From an uncultured delta proteobacterium (GTDB taxonomy: Bacteria > Desulfobacterota > Desulfobulbia > Desulfobulbales > Desulfurivibrionaceae): 64,000 nucleotides of DNA. Below, one piece after another: positions 8,424 to 17,821 of the stretch (positions are counted from its first letter, which is position 1; each line of letters begins with the position of its first letter). The notes under the pieces are model-generated. The model was not told the origin of the DNA, ran no database searches, and worked only from the letters and a program-made list of their open reading frames with translations. The stretch spans positions 372,001 through 436,000 of the forward strand of contig CAIPYE010000014.1 in the NCBI GenBank assembly GCA_903869265.1, in the 5' to 3' direction. A program made the translations under genes and the position numbers.

Positions 8424-8666
8424 ATGAACATCGAAGTCATCCAAAATTTTCTTTTGTGGTGTACGGCCATCAACTATGGAGTATTGCTGGTGTGGTTTCT
8501 GGTCTTCGTGTTCGCGCATGATTGGATTCAGCGCATCCACGGCAAATGGTTTCATCTGTCCCGTGACCAGTTTGACGCCGTTCACTACGCCGGGATGAGC
8601 ATATATAAAATAGGAATCATTCTGTTCAATCTGGTGCCTTTTGTCGTTCTGTCTCTCCTCTGCTGA
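8424..8666 (+). CDS. Small membrane protein, DUF6868-like
   Basis: 80 aa from ATG 8424 behind a strong AAGGAAGGAG site. Two membrane helices (about residues 8-32 and 58-78) flank a conserved-looking loop with HDWIQRIH, KWFHLS and FDAVHYAGM. This pattern matches the DUF6868 family as I remember it; the function is unknown. It lies between the integron cassette and eda. Before the cassette arrived it would have been the direct downstream neighbour of edd, so it may be a native member of the sugar block. Confidence 0.7.
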   Translation: MNIEVIQNFLLWCTAINYGVLLVWFLVFVFAHDWIQRIHGKWFHLSRDQFDAVHYAGMSIYKIGIILFNLVPFVVLSLLC

Positions 8667-8730
8667 GGGGAACATCACAGGGACGTCTTAACATTTCACC
8701 GGTGCGACGCGTGTTGCGAGGGAATCAGGA

Positions 8731-9381
8731 ATGGCGCTGACAAGAAACTGGAAGATGGAGCCTGCCGAGGTTTTTGCCCAGGGACCGGTGGTGCCGGTCA
8801 TGGTGATCAAGGATCTCGCCCATGCGGTGCCCTTGGCCCGTGCGCTGGTGGCTGGCGGGATCAGGGTGTTGGAGATTACCCTGCGGACCCCTGTTGCTGT
8901 TGAGGCTATTCGGGAGATTGCCCGTGCGGTGCCGGAGGCGGTGGTGGGGGCTGGGACCGTGACCACGGCGGAGGATCTTGCGGCGGTGAGCGAGGTCGGG
9001 GCGGTTTTTGCCATCAGCCCAGGGCTAACCCCGGAGCTGCTGGACGCTGCCAACCAAGGGGATATTGCCCTGATCCCTGGCATTGCCACGATTTCCGAAC
9101 TGATGACCGGGTTGCGCCGGGGGTATGATCATTTCAAGTTTTTTCCCGCCGAAGCGGCGGGGGGCATCCCCATGCTCAAGGCCATTGCCGGGCCGTTTCC
9201 CAAGGTGGTTTTCTGCCCGACTGGCGGAATTGGTGTGGAGAATTATCGCGACTATCTTGCCTTGGGCAATGTGGCCTGTGTGGGTGGTTCTTGGGTGGCG
9301 CCTGCTGAGGCGGTGGCCCGGGGGGATTGGGAGCTTATCACTCAACTTGCCCGTGATGCAGTTCTGGGCGCTGGGAAATAG
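8731..9381 (+). CDS. eda: KDPG/KHG aldolase
   Basis: 216 aa, the normal length. Schiff-base lysine K136 lies in HFKFFPAE, the general acid/base E48 in [15 protein letters not shown] and CPTGGI complete the phosphate-binding signatures. It cleaves 2-keto-3-deoxy-6-phosphogluconate into pyruvate and glyceraldehyde-3-phosphate, closing the Entner-Doudoroff pathway begun by zwf, pgl and edd. ATG 8731 is preceded by AATCAGGA. The GAP produced feeds the gap-pgk genes near 53 kb. Downstream is a repeat with a strong GC hairpin that could end transcription. Confidence 0.95.
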   Translation: MALTRNWKMEPAEVFAQGPVVPVMVIKDLAHAVPLARALVAGGIRVLEITLRTPVAVEAIREIARAVPEAVVGAGTVTTAEDLAAVSEVGAVFAISPGLTPELLDAANQGDIALIPGIATISELMTGLRRGYDHFKFFPAEAAGGIPMLKAIAGPFPKVVFCPTGGIGVENYRDYLALGNVACVGGSWVAPAEAVARGDWELITQLARDAVLGAGK

Positions 9382-9385
9382 AATT

Positions 9386-9588
9386 TGTTCATTTCTTTGC
9401 TTGCCCAAAGAAACGAACCAAAGAAAGGGCACCCTGTGTCCCTTGCCCCGCCGAAGGCGGGGTGCCCTGTACTCCTCGATGCTGCCGGGGCTTTGCAAAC
9501 TCGGCTGCGCCTCAAACAGTGCAAATCCCCTTTTCGGCAGCCTCTCCGGTGCTCGGCTGCGTGCCAATGGGATTTTGACTGCTAACCG
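9386..9588. repeat. Noncoding dispersed-repeat-like sequence with GC hairpin, between convergent genes
   Basis: The stretch starts with TTTCTTTGCTTGCCCAAAG and AAACGAACCAAAGAAAGGGC, a sequence I recognise as recurring between genes in many proteobacterial genomes; it contains TTTCTTTG facing CAAAGAAA. It then holds a perfect stem CCCCGCC-GAA-GGCGGGG (9447-9463) nested in GGGCACC/GGTGCCC (9428-9434, 9462-9468). It separates eda (plus) from the ABC-F gene (minus), so the hairpin may serve as a two-way transcription stop, although no T-run follows. The open frames here have no protein-like character. Confidence 0.6.
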
Positions 9589-11226
9589 CTACAGACTGAG
9601 TGTCACCTCTCCATTGCTGAGCGATTCCCGCAGCTCCATCACCTCCTGGCTTTCCAGATAATCATCAAAATCCATCCTTTTGTCGATGATCCCGTTGGGG
9701 AGGATTTCGATGATCCGGTTGGCGGTGGTGGCCACCATCTGGTGGTCGTGGGTGGCGAACAGGATCACCTCCGGGAAGGCGATGAGCCCGTTGTTCAGGG
9801 CGGTGATCGATTCCAGGTCCAGATGGTTGGTGGGCTCGTCCAGGATCAGGGCGTTGGCCCCGGTGAGCATCATCCGGGAAAGCATGCAACGCACTTTCTC
9901 GCCGCCCGAGAGCACGCTGGTTTTTTTCAGGGCCTCTTCTCCGGAGAACAGCATCTTGCCTAAAAATCCTCGGGCAAAGTTTTCCCCCTCGCTGGGCGGG
10001 GTGTACTGGCTCAGCCACTCCACCAGGGTCATCTCCTTGTCGAAAAAACTGCTGTTTTCCTTGGGGAAGTAGGAGGTGGACATGGTGATTCCCCAGCGGA
10101 AGCTGCCGCGGTCTGGGGTCATCCCCTCGGTGAGAATTTCAAAAAGGGTGGTCTTGGGCACGGAGTTGGCGCCGATGAAGGCGATCTTGTCGCCCTTGTG
10201 GACCGTGAGGTTGAAGTCGTTGAGGACCGTGACCCCGTCCAGTTCCTTGCCCAACCCGATAACTTCCAGGATGATGTCGCCGCAGGGCCGTTCTGGCTTG
10301 AAGACCACGAAGGGGTATTTGCGCGACGAGGATGGCATGTCCTCGATGGTCAGCTTGTCCAGCAGCTTTTTGCGCGAGGTGGCCTGCTTGGCCTTGGAGG
10401 CGTTGGAGGAAAAGCGCTGGATGAAGTCGGTGAGCTCCTTGGCCTTGGCCGTGGTCTTCTTGTTTTCGTCCTGCTTTTGCTTCACAAACAACTGGCTGGC
10501 CTGGTACCAGAAATCGTAGTTGCCCACGTAGACCCGGATCTCGCCAAAGTCGATGTCCGCAATATGGGTGCAGGCCTGGTTGAGGAAGTGGCGGTCATGG
10601 GAGACGATGATCACCGTGTTCTGGAAGCGGAAGAGAAAATCCTCCAGCCAGGCGATGGACTTGAGGTCCAGATGGTTGGTGGGCTCGTCCAGCAGCAGGA
10701 TGTCCGGGTTGCCGAACAGGGCTTGGGCGAGCAGAACCCGCACCTTGTCGCCGCCTTCCAGTTCCTTCATCTTTTTGTCGCGGAACTCCTCGGGGATGCC
10801 GAGGCCCTTGAGTAAAACAGCCGCCTCGGATTCCACCTCGTAGCCGTTCATCTCGGCAAACTCCGCTTCGAGATCCCCGGCTCGGAGGCCGTCCGCTTCG
10901 CTGAGCTCCGGTTTGGCGTAGAGTGCTTCCCGCTCATGCATCAGCTCGTACAGCCGCTTATGGCCCATGACCACCGTATCGAATACGGTTTCTTCATCAA
11001 AGGCGAAATGGTCCTGGCGCAGCATGGCGATCCGCTCTTTGGGGCCGACCACGATCTCGCCCTTGTCCGCCTCTTTTTCCCCGGCCAGGATCTTGAGGAA
11101 GGTGGATTTGCCGGAGCCGTTGGCGCCGATGAGCCCGTAGCAGTTGCCAGGGGTGAACTTGATGTTGACGTCCTTGAAGATAATTCGCTTCCCGTAGGAG
11201 AGGGCGATATTGACTGCGCTGATCAT
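9589..11226 (-). CDS. ABC-F family ATPase (YbiT/EttA-type), ribosome-associated
   Basis: 545 aa, two ABC domains in one chain and no membrane helices, the ABC-F layout. Domain 1 has Walker A GANGSGKST, a modified signature LEGGDK and Walker B LLLDEPTNHLD. The linker (about residues 240-310) is charged, as in ribosome-binding ABC-F proteins. Domain 2 has signature LSGGEK and LILDEPTNHLD, but its Walker A reads GANSVPKTTL, lacking two of the usual glycines (one replaced by Pro); the lysine and threonines remain. ABC-F proteins act in the ribosomal E site in translation control or antibiotic protection; nothing here tells which. The start ATG at 11226 has AAGGA upstream. Single gene, no operon partner. 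Confidence 0.88.
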   Translation of the reverse strand: MISAVNIALSYGKRIIFKDVNIKFTPGNCYGLIGANGSGKSTFLKILAGEKEADKGEIVVGPKERIAMLRQDHFAFDEETVFDTVVMGHKRLYELMHEREALYAKPELSEADGLRAGDLEAEFAEMNGYEVESEAAVLLKGLGIPEEFRDKKMKELEGGDKVRVLLAQALFGNPDILLLDEPTNHLDLKSIAWLEDFLFRFQNTVIIVSHDRHFLNQACTHIADIDFGEIRVYVGNYDFWYQASQLFVKQKQDENKKTTAKAKELTDFIQRFSSNASKAKQATSRKKLLDKLTIEDMPSSSRKYPFVVFKPERPCGDIILEVIGLGKELDGVTVLNDFNLTVHKGDKIAFIGANSVPKTTLFEILTEGMTPDRGSFRWGITMSTSYFPKENSSFFDKEMTLVEWLSQYTPPSEGENFARGFLGKMLFSGEEALKKTSVLSGGEKVRCMLSRMMLTGANALILDEPTNHLDLESITALNNGLIAFPEVILFATHDHQMVATTANRIIEILPNGIIDKRMDFDDYLESQEVMELRESLSNGEVTLSL

Positions 11227-11452
11227 GGTGTTTCCTTAGGATGCAAGAGGAAGCAGGGAATGTTTTCGGCACCCTTCATGGAGATGAGGGGACGGAGGCT
11301 ACTGTAAACCTCGCAATATACTGTAGATGGGTGAAAATAACAATGGGTGGCGTGTTTTTTCCGGGATCGAAAGAACGCGGAACTGGTTCAACGAAGTTGC
11401 TCGTTTTCGGCCGGGCACTACACCCGTCAACTCCCAGGGTGACTGTTACTGC

Positions 11453-14134
11453 CTAGGAGATCACCAGTTTTTCAAGTTTATCAAGGGTGTATGTTTTGTT
11501 TTTTTGTAGGTCAATATGTTGGAGTTCAACCAATATTTCCAGGCCTGCCAGGCTGGTGAAGGAGTCAAAGGTGTTGGCTTCAAGATCAAAATGTTTTCTG
11601 GTGAGAATGGCAAAATCATTTCCGTAGGCCCTGAAAAGCTGGGCATCAGGATAATGTGCCTGTAGTTCGATGGCGAACTCCTGGAAGAGGTGATTCCCTC
11701 GCGCCCATCCCTCTCGTTTATTGTATTCCAGAACATTTTTCAGATGCAGGATATGGAGGCATGGATATTCCTGGAGATTCTGGTTGTTCTGCAGGAAAAT
11801 TCTCAGATAATCTTCATTGAACAGCCCGGTCAGCCGGTCATTAAAGAAATAGGAAAATCGTTTTTTCTCAATATCCGTGGTTGGTTCCTGGGTGACGGCC
11901 ACCGGGCTGGTTGTATCCTTGAGCGCTTTCATGGCCGCAGTGACAACTTCAGGGTGAAACTGGCTGCCGCTGAGAGATTCAAGTTCAGCCAAGGCTTCCG
12001 GGATCTGTTTTCTTGCTTTATAAATACGATTGGTGGTCATGGCGTCGAAGGCGTCGGCCACGGTCAGTATGCGGGAGAGCGGGGGGATATCATTACCCTT
12101 CAGTCCGGTGGGATAGCCCAGCCCATCATGCCGTTCATGATGATAGCGGATAATCTCAGCCAGCTCTTTGTACATCTCAATGTTGGAAAGCATTTCATAG
12201 CCGGCCGAGGCGTGGAGTTTGATCAGGTCATAGTCCAGACTATTGAGTTTTCCTGGTTTGAGCAGTACCGAATCCGGGGTGGCTATCTTGCCGATATCAT
12301 GGAGGATGGCCGCCTTATAAAGGCTCTCTATGTCTCGTTCCGCAAGGCCCATTGTCTTGGCTATCTTCTGACAATACTTGGCCACGCGCTCGGTATGGCC
12401 TGCTGTATAGGTATCCCTTTGCTCAATCATGTTCACAAAGGTGAAGATGGTTTCTTGGTAATTGGCCGTTCGTTCGAAGGTCAGTCTGGCGACTTCCTCC
12501 CTGTGGCGAAAGGAACCAATGGCGAAACCGAGATCCCCGGCAAGCTCTTCAAGCATGGCGATCTCTTCCTGCTCAAATCCCTCATGCAGCCAGGTATAGA
12601 TCGTGAGCGCACCAAGCGGTTCAACCGACGCCCTGGTCCGAAGAGGGAGGGCGACGACAGACTGAAAGCCCTTCATTTCAAGCTGATCCCGCCAAGGGGT
12701 AAGATCCTTGCCTTGGCTGGAGTCATGGATCACCGTGGTGTCTTCCCGGATGCATCTGGCGGTGGGGCTTTGATAAAATGGTAATTCCGGGGTATCGACA
12801 GCATATGGCGGTTCTGCCAGATATTTTTCGACCTCGTCGGAACTGTATATTGTCTTGATTTCTTTTTGATCCAGAAGGCCAATCCAACAGAAACCATAGT
12901 GTCCATGTTGGACGAATCGTTCACAAGAGTTTTTCAGCAGGACCACCAGGTTCGGGGAGGTGATCAATAATTTGTTGATATCGGCCACGGTCTGCAAGAT
13001 ACCCTTGAGATAGATCTGTTGATCGAGAAGGGCGTTGATCTTTTCTGTCCGTTGTGCCACCTTGCTTTCAAGGCTGACGTTGAGTCTGTCCACCTCAAGT
13101 TTTTTCTTCCGCAGAGTTCGATTCAGGAGAAGGATATACCAGGCGACGGAGATCACCAGAAAGACCCCCACGCCCAACAGGGTAAATTGCCGCCAATAGC
13201 GGGTAAGAACATCCCTGAGGGAGAACTTGCCATAGTCTTTATAGGGGCCGATCTTCAGGTCAAACAGGCAGTCATGCACGGGTTGATAATTAAGGGGGAT
13301 GGTCCAGCCTGCCGATTGACTAGCCAGGGCCGCAGGATGACTGCTTTCCATGGTCATCAGGGCGCCGGCAACCAGGCGGGAAAGCCTGTTCGGCGTGGTC
13401 TTGATTGCGGCCATGGGCCATTCCGGATAGAGCGCGGTGCTGAGAAGAAAGGGGAAGCCGCTTTCTCGCTGCTGATTGAGAATTTTAATCTCTTTCAGGC
13501 GGATACCCCCTTTCTCCGCCATTCGTTCAAGAGTATCGGTGCGCGCTGTGCCAGCGTCAACCGTACCTGCAAGCACGGCCAGGACGACACCTTCGTGGGT
13601 TCCGGCATAGCGTAGGGATGAAAAATCAGTGAACGGGTCAATATTTTTTTTGTAGAACTCCCTCCAGGCCACGATCCAGCCCCCGAGAGAAAGCGAATCA
13701 ACAGCCATGAAGGACTTTCCCTTGAGGTCGGCGAGGGTATTGATGTCGTTGCGGTTGGCTTTCGTGAAAATTACGCCGCCAAAGGTGGTGGTCTGCTGGC
13801 CGGGGAGATTCTGGTTGATCAGGGTGGCAATCCGGCTGACCCCATAGAGCTGCTCGAGTTCCACATAAAAAGCGGGATTGGTCAGTACAAAATCGACCCG
13901 GCCCTGTTGTACTGCCTGGTGAATCTCTTTAAATCCCAGAGGGGTTATGGTGAAATGGTAACCGGGGAGTGCGGAGGAGAGATAGTCGGCGGTTGCGGAC
14001 CATTTTTCTACGGCGATTCCCTCTCCGCTTTTGGCGAGGACGCCTATGGAAATGGTCTGGGGGGCTGCCCATAGCAGTTGCGACGGGATCAGGAGAAACA
14101 AAAACAAACAGGTCGTCCGGAGAATCACATTCAT
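11453..14134 (-). CDS. PhnD-type sensor / GAF / HD-GYP c-di-GMP phosphodiesterase with degenerate GGDEF-like tail
   Basis: 893 aa from ATG 14134, where a signal peptide begins (MNVILRTTCLFLFLL); longer starts add a non-hydrophobic stretch. A PhnD/TAXI-like periplasmic binding domain (about 25-280) is followed by a transmembrane helix near 310-335, a coiled coil, a GAF domain, and an HD-GYP domain with HTERVAKY, AILHDIGK, HHERHDGLGYP and VADAFDAM all intact. The C-terminal 120 residues resemble a GGDEF domain (RLTGLFNEDYL) but the active site reads YGNDF, so cyclase activity is unlikely. The protein probably senses a periplasmic anion or small ligand and degrades c-di-GMP. It is transcribed alone, divergent from the glycan operon. 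Confidence 0.85.
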   Translation of the reverse strand: MNVILRTTCLFLFLLIPSQLLWAAPQTISIGVLAKSGEGIAVEKWSATADYLSSALPGYHFTITPLGFKEIHQAVQQGRVDFVLTNPAFYVELEQLYGVSRIATLINQNLPGQQTTTFGGVIFTKANRNDINTLADLKGKSFMAVDSLSLGGWIVAWREFYKKNIDPFTDFSSLRYAGTHEGVVLAVLAGTVDAGTARTDTLERMAEKGGIRLKEIKILNQQRESGFPFLLSTALYPEWPMAAIKTTPNRLSRLVAGALMTMESSHPAALASQSAGWTIPLNYQPVHDCLFDLKIGPYKDYGKFSLRDVLTRYWRQFTLLGVGVFLVISVAWYILLLNRTLRKKKLEVDRLNVSLESKVAQRTEKINALLDQQIYLKGILQTVADINKLLITSPNLVVLLKNSCERFVQHGHYGFCWIGLLDQKEIKTIYSSDEVEKYLAEPPYAVDTPELPFYQSPTARCIREDTTVIHDSSQGKDLTPWRDQLEMKGFQSVVALPLRTRASVEPLGALTIYTWLHEGFEQEEIAMLEELAGDLGFAIGSFRHREEVARLTFERTANYQETIFTFVNMIEQRDTYTAGHTERVAKYCQKIAKTMGLAERDIESLYKAAILHDIGKIATPDSVLLKPGKLNSLDYDLIKLHASAGYEMLSNIEMYKELAEIIRYHHERHDGLGYPTGLKGNDIPPLSRILTVADAFDAMTTNRIYKARKQIPEALAELESLSGSQFHPEVVTAAMKALKDTTSPVAVTQEPTTDIEKKRFSYFFNDRLTGLFNEDYLRIFLQNNQNLQEYPCLHILHLKNVLEYNKREGWARGNHLFQEFAIELQAHYPDAQLFRAYGNDFAILTRKHFDLEANTFDSFTSLAGLEILVELQHIDLQKNKTYTLDKLEKLVIS

Positions 14135-14473
14135 AGTTTGCCAGAGAAACCGTGATAAGACGAGAAGCGTTCGGGCTCTAGGGGTGAGCGCCTCGGTTGT
14201 GTGCAGGGATCTTCGCGGAAGCGTCGCTCCAGTGTTGTTATACCCTAACACCAGGGGTGTCAGGGAGTCAAGTCGCTGTCAGCCGTGCGGATTCCCCTTG
14301 ACAGTCTCAAGAAATTTTTTGTATTATTTCGGGACGATCCAGCCTGGGGCAGGTGTTTTCTCAAGGGGCGCAGCGCCACTGCCAAAGCAGGTGACGGTCG
14401 GTGTCTATTTCCCTTAAATCTCCCAACGGGCTTGCCCTGTTCCCATCCTGCCGACTACGGACCCGAGAGCGCA
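14135..14473. other. Divergent intergenic region with plus-strand promoter
   Basis: 339 bases between the minus-strand HD-GYP gene and the plus-strand glycan operon. Apart from the promoter at 14298-14327 I see a CTAACACCAGGGGTGTCAGG stretch (imperfect inverted repeat around 14246-14266) that may be an operator or weak hairpin. No protein-like frame. Confidence 0.5.
14298..14327 (+). promoter_or_regulatory. Sigma70-type promoter for the glycan operon
   Basis: TTGACA (14298-14303), 18-base spacer, TATTAT (14322-14327). Transcription would start near 14334, which rules out the longer in-frame start at 14285 for the next gene and leaves a leader of about 140 bases. Confidence 0.65.
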
Positions 14474-16138
14474 GTGACTATCTTGCCAACCACCCCCCCC
14501 ACGCAGAAATGGCTTTTTCGCGGCGCTGTACTTCTGCTCGCCGCCACCATCGGCACCCTAGGATTTTATATCTTTTGTTCGTACCAGGCGTTTTTTAACT
14601 CCGACGCAGCCGTTGCCAATATCTTGGCCGAAGAAATCGTCCGCTCCGGGGAGTTTTTTCCGAAAACCTGGTGGTATGTCAACAACGATCTTTGGGTGTT
14701 TTACAAGCATCTGCTGCTGATCCCCTGGGTCATGGCCGGGGAAAACAGCTTCTTTGCCCATGGGGTTTCCGTTGCCCTGGTAGTCGGGACCACCATGATG
14801 CTGCTTGCCCTGCTGCTTCGAGCATTGGGGCTTTCACGAACCGCCGCGGTGATGGGGTGTGTCGTCGTTGGTTTGGGGTATTCCCCCATGTATCTGCGGG
14901 AGGTTTATGGCGAGGCGGCCTACACTTGGTATTTTGCTTTCATCCTCTCCTTCTTGCTCCTCTGGCTCCGCGTCAACAGGCCGGGAGCCGGAAGGTTTGT
15001 GAGACCGGCGCTGTTCTCCCTTCTGCTCGTTTTGCTGTATCTGGTGGTGATCGAAAATCCGGTGCGGTTTCTGGTGTACTACATGGTGCCGTTTTTCTGT
15101 GCTTTTTTGGTGCTTCTCTATCCGGAACGGGAGGCGCTGCTCGGGCACGGAAAAACAGGCTGGCGGACAGTGCTTCTTCCTAAAAGCATATCTGCGGCAG
15201 CCATTGCCGGGGTGTTCCTGCTGGCGGCGGTCTCCCACAAGTTGCTGTTTGCCGGACTTCACCTTGCCGGGGGCGCCAACAATGCGCTTCTGATTCCGCT
15301 TGAGAAACTGCTGTTTCATCTCGGTTATTCGCTGTTGGGGCTGCTGAATTTTATCGGCGCGGAGTGGGGGGACAATGTGGTGATGGACTCCGTGGAAGGT
15401 GTGGCTTCCCTGCTGAAGCTGGGCATCTACCCCGTGGCCCTGGTCATTCCCGCCTATTATGCCAGGAAGAATTTTCCGCGTATGGAGCAGGGACAAAGGT
15501 ATTTTGTGGCGCTCTCCTATCTCGGCTTTGGTCTGATCTTTTTTCTGTTTTCGGTGAGCACCCTGCACGGCGGAGAGGCTTACGGTGCTCGCAACAACAT
15601 CCGCTACATCATCCCGTATCTGATGATGATCCTGGTCTGCCCGGTGATAATGTGGCGTTTTTTCCCCCCGGTTGCCAAGGCGGTGCTGGTCGTGGCCTTT
15701 GTACTCGCCCTCGGCGGTATCTGGAAAAATATCTCCACTGAGGGTTGGCGGGATACTGTCAAGGCACGAACGGAAGTGATCGCTACCCTCAAAGGACGCG
15801 GGCTTACCTGCGGCTATGCCCCATACTGGGATTCGCACATCTACACCGTGCTGAGCAAGGGCGAGGTGTGCGTTCGTCCCATTGACATCGACTGGCGCGG
15901 GGTCGGCCTGTGCTTGTGGCTAACAAGCGATCGGTGGTACGATAAGGGATACGCCGACTGCAAGGTTTTCTTTCTGGTGCCCAACGACAAGCTCGACAAC
16001 TGGAGTGGCGGACTCAAAAGTCATTCCATGCCAAAAGCCGCCGAGGAATTTCCCCTTGGCGGCTACACGGTGTTTGTCTTTGCCGAAAACCCGATTCGCC
16101 TGCTCGGAGAAGAACGATGCTCCTTGAAAGAGAGATGA
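14474..16138 (+). CDS. Polytopic membrane protein, GT-C glycosyltransferase-like
   Basis: About 554 aa from GTG 14474, chosen because the mapped promoter excludes earlier starts and the first membrane helix follows shortly; the exact start is uncertain. About ten to twelve hydrophobic segments are visible, with an acidic periplasmic loop after helix 1 (FFNSDAAV), then a C-terminal soluble region of about 130 residues. Asp in the first loop and this topology resemble GT-C lipid-linked-sugar transferases (ArnT/PMT superfamily), but I recognise no diagnostic motif. It leads an operon with a GtrB-like GT2, so a polyprenyl-phosphate-sugar-dependent transfer to a surface glycan is a reasonable guess, not shown. 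Confidence 0.6.
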   Translation: MTILPTTPPTQKWLFRGAVLLLAATIGTLGFYIFCSYQAFFNSDAAVANILAEEIVRSGEFFPKTWWYVNNDLWVFYKHLLLIPWVMAGENSFFAHGVSVALVVGTTMMLLALLLRALGLSRTAAVMGCVVVGLGYSPMYLREVYGEAAYTWYFAFILSFLLLWLRVNRPGAGRFVRPALFSLLLVLLYLVVIENPVRFLVYYMVPFFCAFLVLLYPEREALLGHGKTGWRTVLLPKSISAAAIAGVFLLAAVSHKLLFAGLHLAGGANNALLIPLEKLLFHLGYSLLGLLNFIGAEWGDNVVMDSVEGVASLLKLGIYPVALVIPAYYARKNFPRMEQGQRYFVALSYLGFGLIFFLFSVSTLHGGEAYGARNNIRYIIPYLMMILVCPVIMWRFFPPVAKAVLVVAFVLALGGIWKNISTEGWRDTVKARTEVIATLKGRGLTCGYAPYWDSHIYTVLSKGEVCVRPIDIDWRGVGLCLWLTSDRWYDKGYADCKVFFLVPNDKLDNWSGGLKSHSMPKAAEEFPLGGYTVFVFAENPIRLLGEERCSLKER

Positions 16139-16187
16139 GTGCCATGATTATCCCCACATCAGGCCGCACCGCGCAGGGGGCATAGCA

Positions 16188-17132
16188 ATGGCTGCCCCCG
16201 TAAAAATCAGCGTCGTTTCGCCTGTCTACGGATGCAGGGAGTGTCTGGGTGCGCTCTGTGAAAGGGTCGCCGCTACGCTTGAACCCATCACCGATGATTT
16301 TGAAATCATTCTGGTCAACGATGCTTGCCCTCAGGGTTCCTGGGAGAGTATCCAGGCGCTTGCCCGGCAGGATGGCAGGATCAAGGGCATCAACCTCTCG
16401 CGCAATTTCGGTCAGCATTACGCCATCACCGCTGGGCTCGACCATGCCCAGGGTGATTGGGTGGTGGTGATGGACTGTGATCTGCAGGACAAACCCGAGG
16501 AGATCGCCAAGCTGTATGCCAAGGCCATGGAAGGCTATGACATTGTTTTTGGGCAACGGGTGGAGCGGCAGGACAGCTTTTTTAAAAAACTCGCCTCCCG
16601 GATGTTTTACGGGGTGTTGGAATATTTCACCGACACGGAGCATGACAATACCATTGCCAATTTCGGCATCTTTTCACGCCAGGTGATCGCGACGGTCAAT
16701 CGCTACCGGGAGCAGAACCGCTCCTTCCCCCTGTTTGTGAAAATAGCAGGATTCAAGAGAACCCAAATCCCGGTGCAGCACGATGACCGGTTGTACGGCA
16801 AATCGTCCTATAATTTTGCAAAGCTGATCAATCTCGCCATAGACTCCATCGTGGCCCACTCCAACAAGCCATTGCGGCTCTTCATCCAGTTTGGCTTCTT
16901 TATTTCCCTGGGCAGTATGCTCTATGCTTTCTGGCTTTTCCTGAGATTTTTTCTCTACGGCGACGTCACGGAGGGGTGGACCAGCCTGATGGTCTCGATG
17001 TTTTTCATGTTCGGGCTTCTTTTCGGAATTCTGGGTATCCTGGGGTTGTATATCGGCAAGATCTTTGACGAGGCCAAGAATCGGCCGCTCTACATCATCC
17101 AGGAAGCCGTCAATATCGAGCCAAACCCATGA
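16188..17132 (+). CDS. Family 2 glycosyltransferase, GtrB/ArnC/DPM1-like
   Basis: 314 aa. GT2 core in residues 1-215: VSPVYGC, VNDACPQGS, INLSRNFGQHYA and MDCDLQDKPEEI (the DxD-type metal site), HDDRLYGKSSY. Two C-terminal membrane helices (about 230-255 and 265-290) match polyprenyl-phosphate glycosyltransferases, which load a sugar from a nucleotide donor onto undecaprenyl phosphate at the cytoplasmic face. The upstream GT-C-like protein would be the natural consumer of that lipid-linked sugar. Stop and the next start overlap by 4 bases (ATGA), so translation is coupled to the WbqC-like gene. Confidence 0.88.
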   Translation: MAAPVKISVVSPVYGCRECLGALCERVAATLEPITDDFEIILVNDACPQGSWESIQALARQDGRIKGINLSRNFGQHYAITAGLDHAQGDWVVVMDCDLQDKPEEIAKLYAKAMEGYDIVFGQRVERQDSFFKKLASRMFYGVLEYFTDTEHDNTIANFGIFSRQVIATVNRYREQNRSFPLFVKIAGFKRTQIPVQHDDRLYGKSSYNFAKLINLAIDSIVAHSNKPLRLFIQFGFFISLGSMLYAFWLFLRFFLYGDVTEGWTSLMVSMFFMFGLLFGILGILGLYIGKIFDEAKNRPLYIIQEAVNIEPNP

Positions 17133-17821
17133 AGAAAATAGCCATTCTCCAGTCCAACTATATCCCCTGGAAGGGATATTTCGATATCATCCGCAGCGTT
17201 GACGAGTTCGTGCTCTACGACGACATGCAGTACACCAAAAACGACTGGCGCAACCGCAACAAGATCAAGACCCGAGAAGGCCTTGCCTGGCTGACGATTC
17301 CCGTGCGACAGGAGACGCTGAACCAGACGATCCGGGAGACCAAAATCAGCAACCCCGTCTGGCACAAGCAGCATTGGAAGACCCTGGCCCAAAACTACGC
17401 CAAGGCTGCGCATTTCAAGGAGTACAAGGATGTTTTCGAGGAGCTGTACCTGGGGGCCACCGAGGAATACTTAAGCGAGATAAACCGCAAGTTCCTGCTG
17501 GCCATCAATGCGATGCTGGGGATCACCACCATCATCCGTTGCTCCAGCGAGTTCCCCCTGGCACCGGGCAAGAGCGAACGGCTCCTGGAACTCTGTCAGA
17601 AACTGGGGGGTACCACCTACCTGAGCGGCCCCGCTGCGGCCACATATCTCGAGGTCCCGATCTTCACCGCAGCAGGAATAGAGGTGGAATGGATGGATTA
17701 CAGTGGCTACCCGGAATACACCCAGCTCTTTCCGCCCTTTGAGCACGGGGTGTCCATTGTGGATCTGTTGTTCAACGAGGGCAAGAACGCCATCAATTTC
17801 ATGAAGCGAGTGCAACGATGA
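17129..17821 (+). CDS. WbqC-like family protein
   Basis: 230 aa. The N-terminal ILQSNYIPWKGYFDII, VDEFVLYDDMQYTKNDWRNRN and the later TYLSGPAA are the hallmarks of the WbqC family, found in many O-antigen clusters next to sugar aminotransferases. The biochemical role is not firmly established; some members are annotated as acyl or aminoacyl transferases acting on amino sugars, which would fit the aminotransferase that follows. Overlaps both neighbours by 4 bases, so it is fixed in this operon. Cytosolic, no membrane segment. Confidence 0.85.
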   Translation: MKKIAILQSNYIPWKGYFDIIRSVDEFVLYDDMQYTKNDWRNRNKIKTREGLAWLTIPVRQETLNQTIRETKISNPVWHKQHWKTLAQNYAKAAHFKEYKDVFEELYLGATEEYLSEINRKFLLAINAMLGITTIIRCSSEFPLAPGKSERLLELCQKLGGTTYLSGPAAATYLEVPIFTAAGIEVEWMDYSGYPEYTQLFPPFEHGVSIVDLLFNEGKNAINFMKRVQR

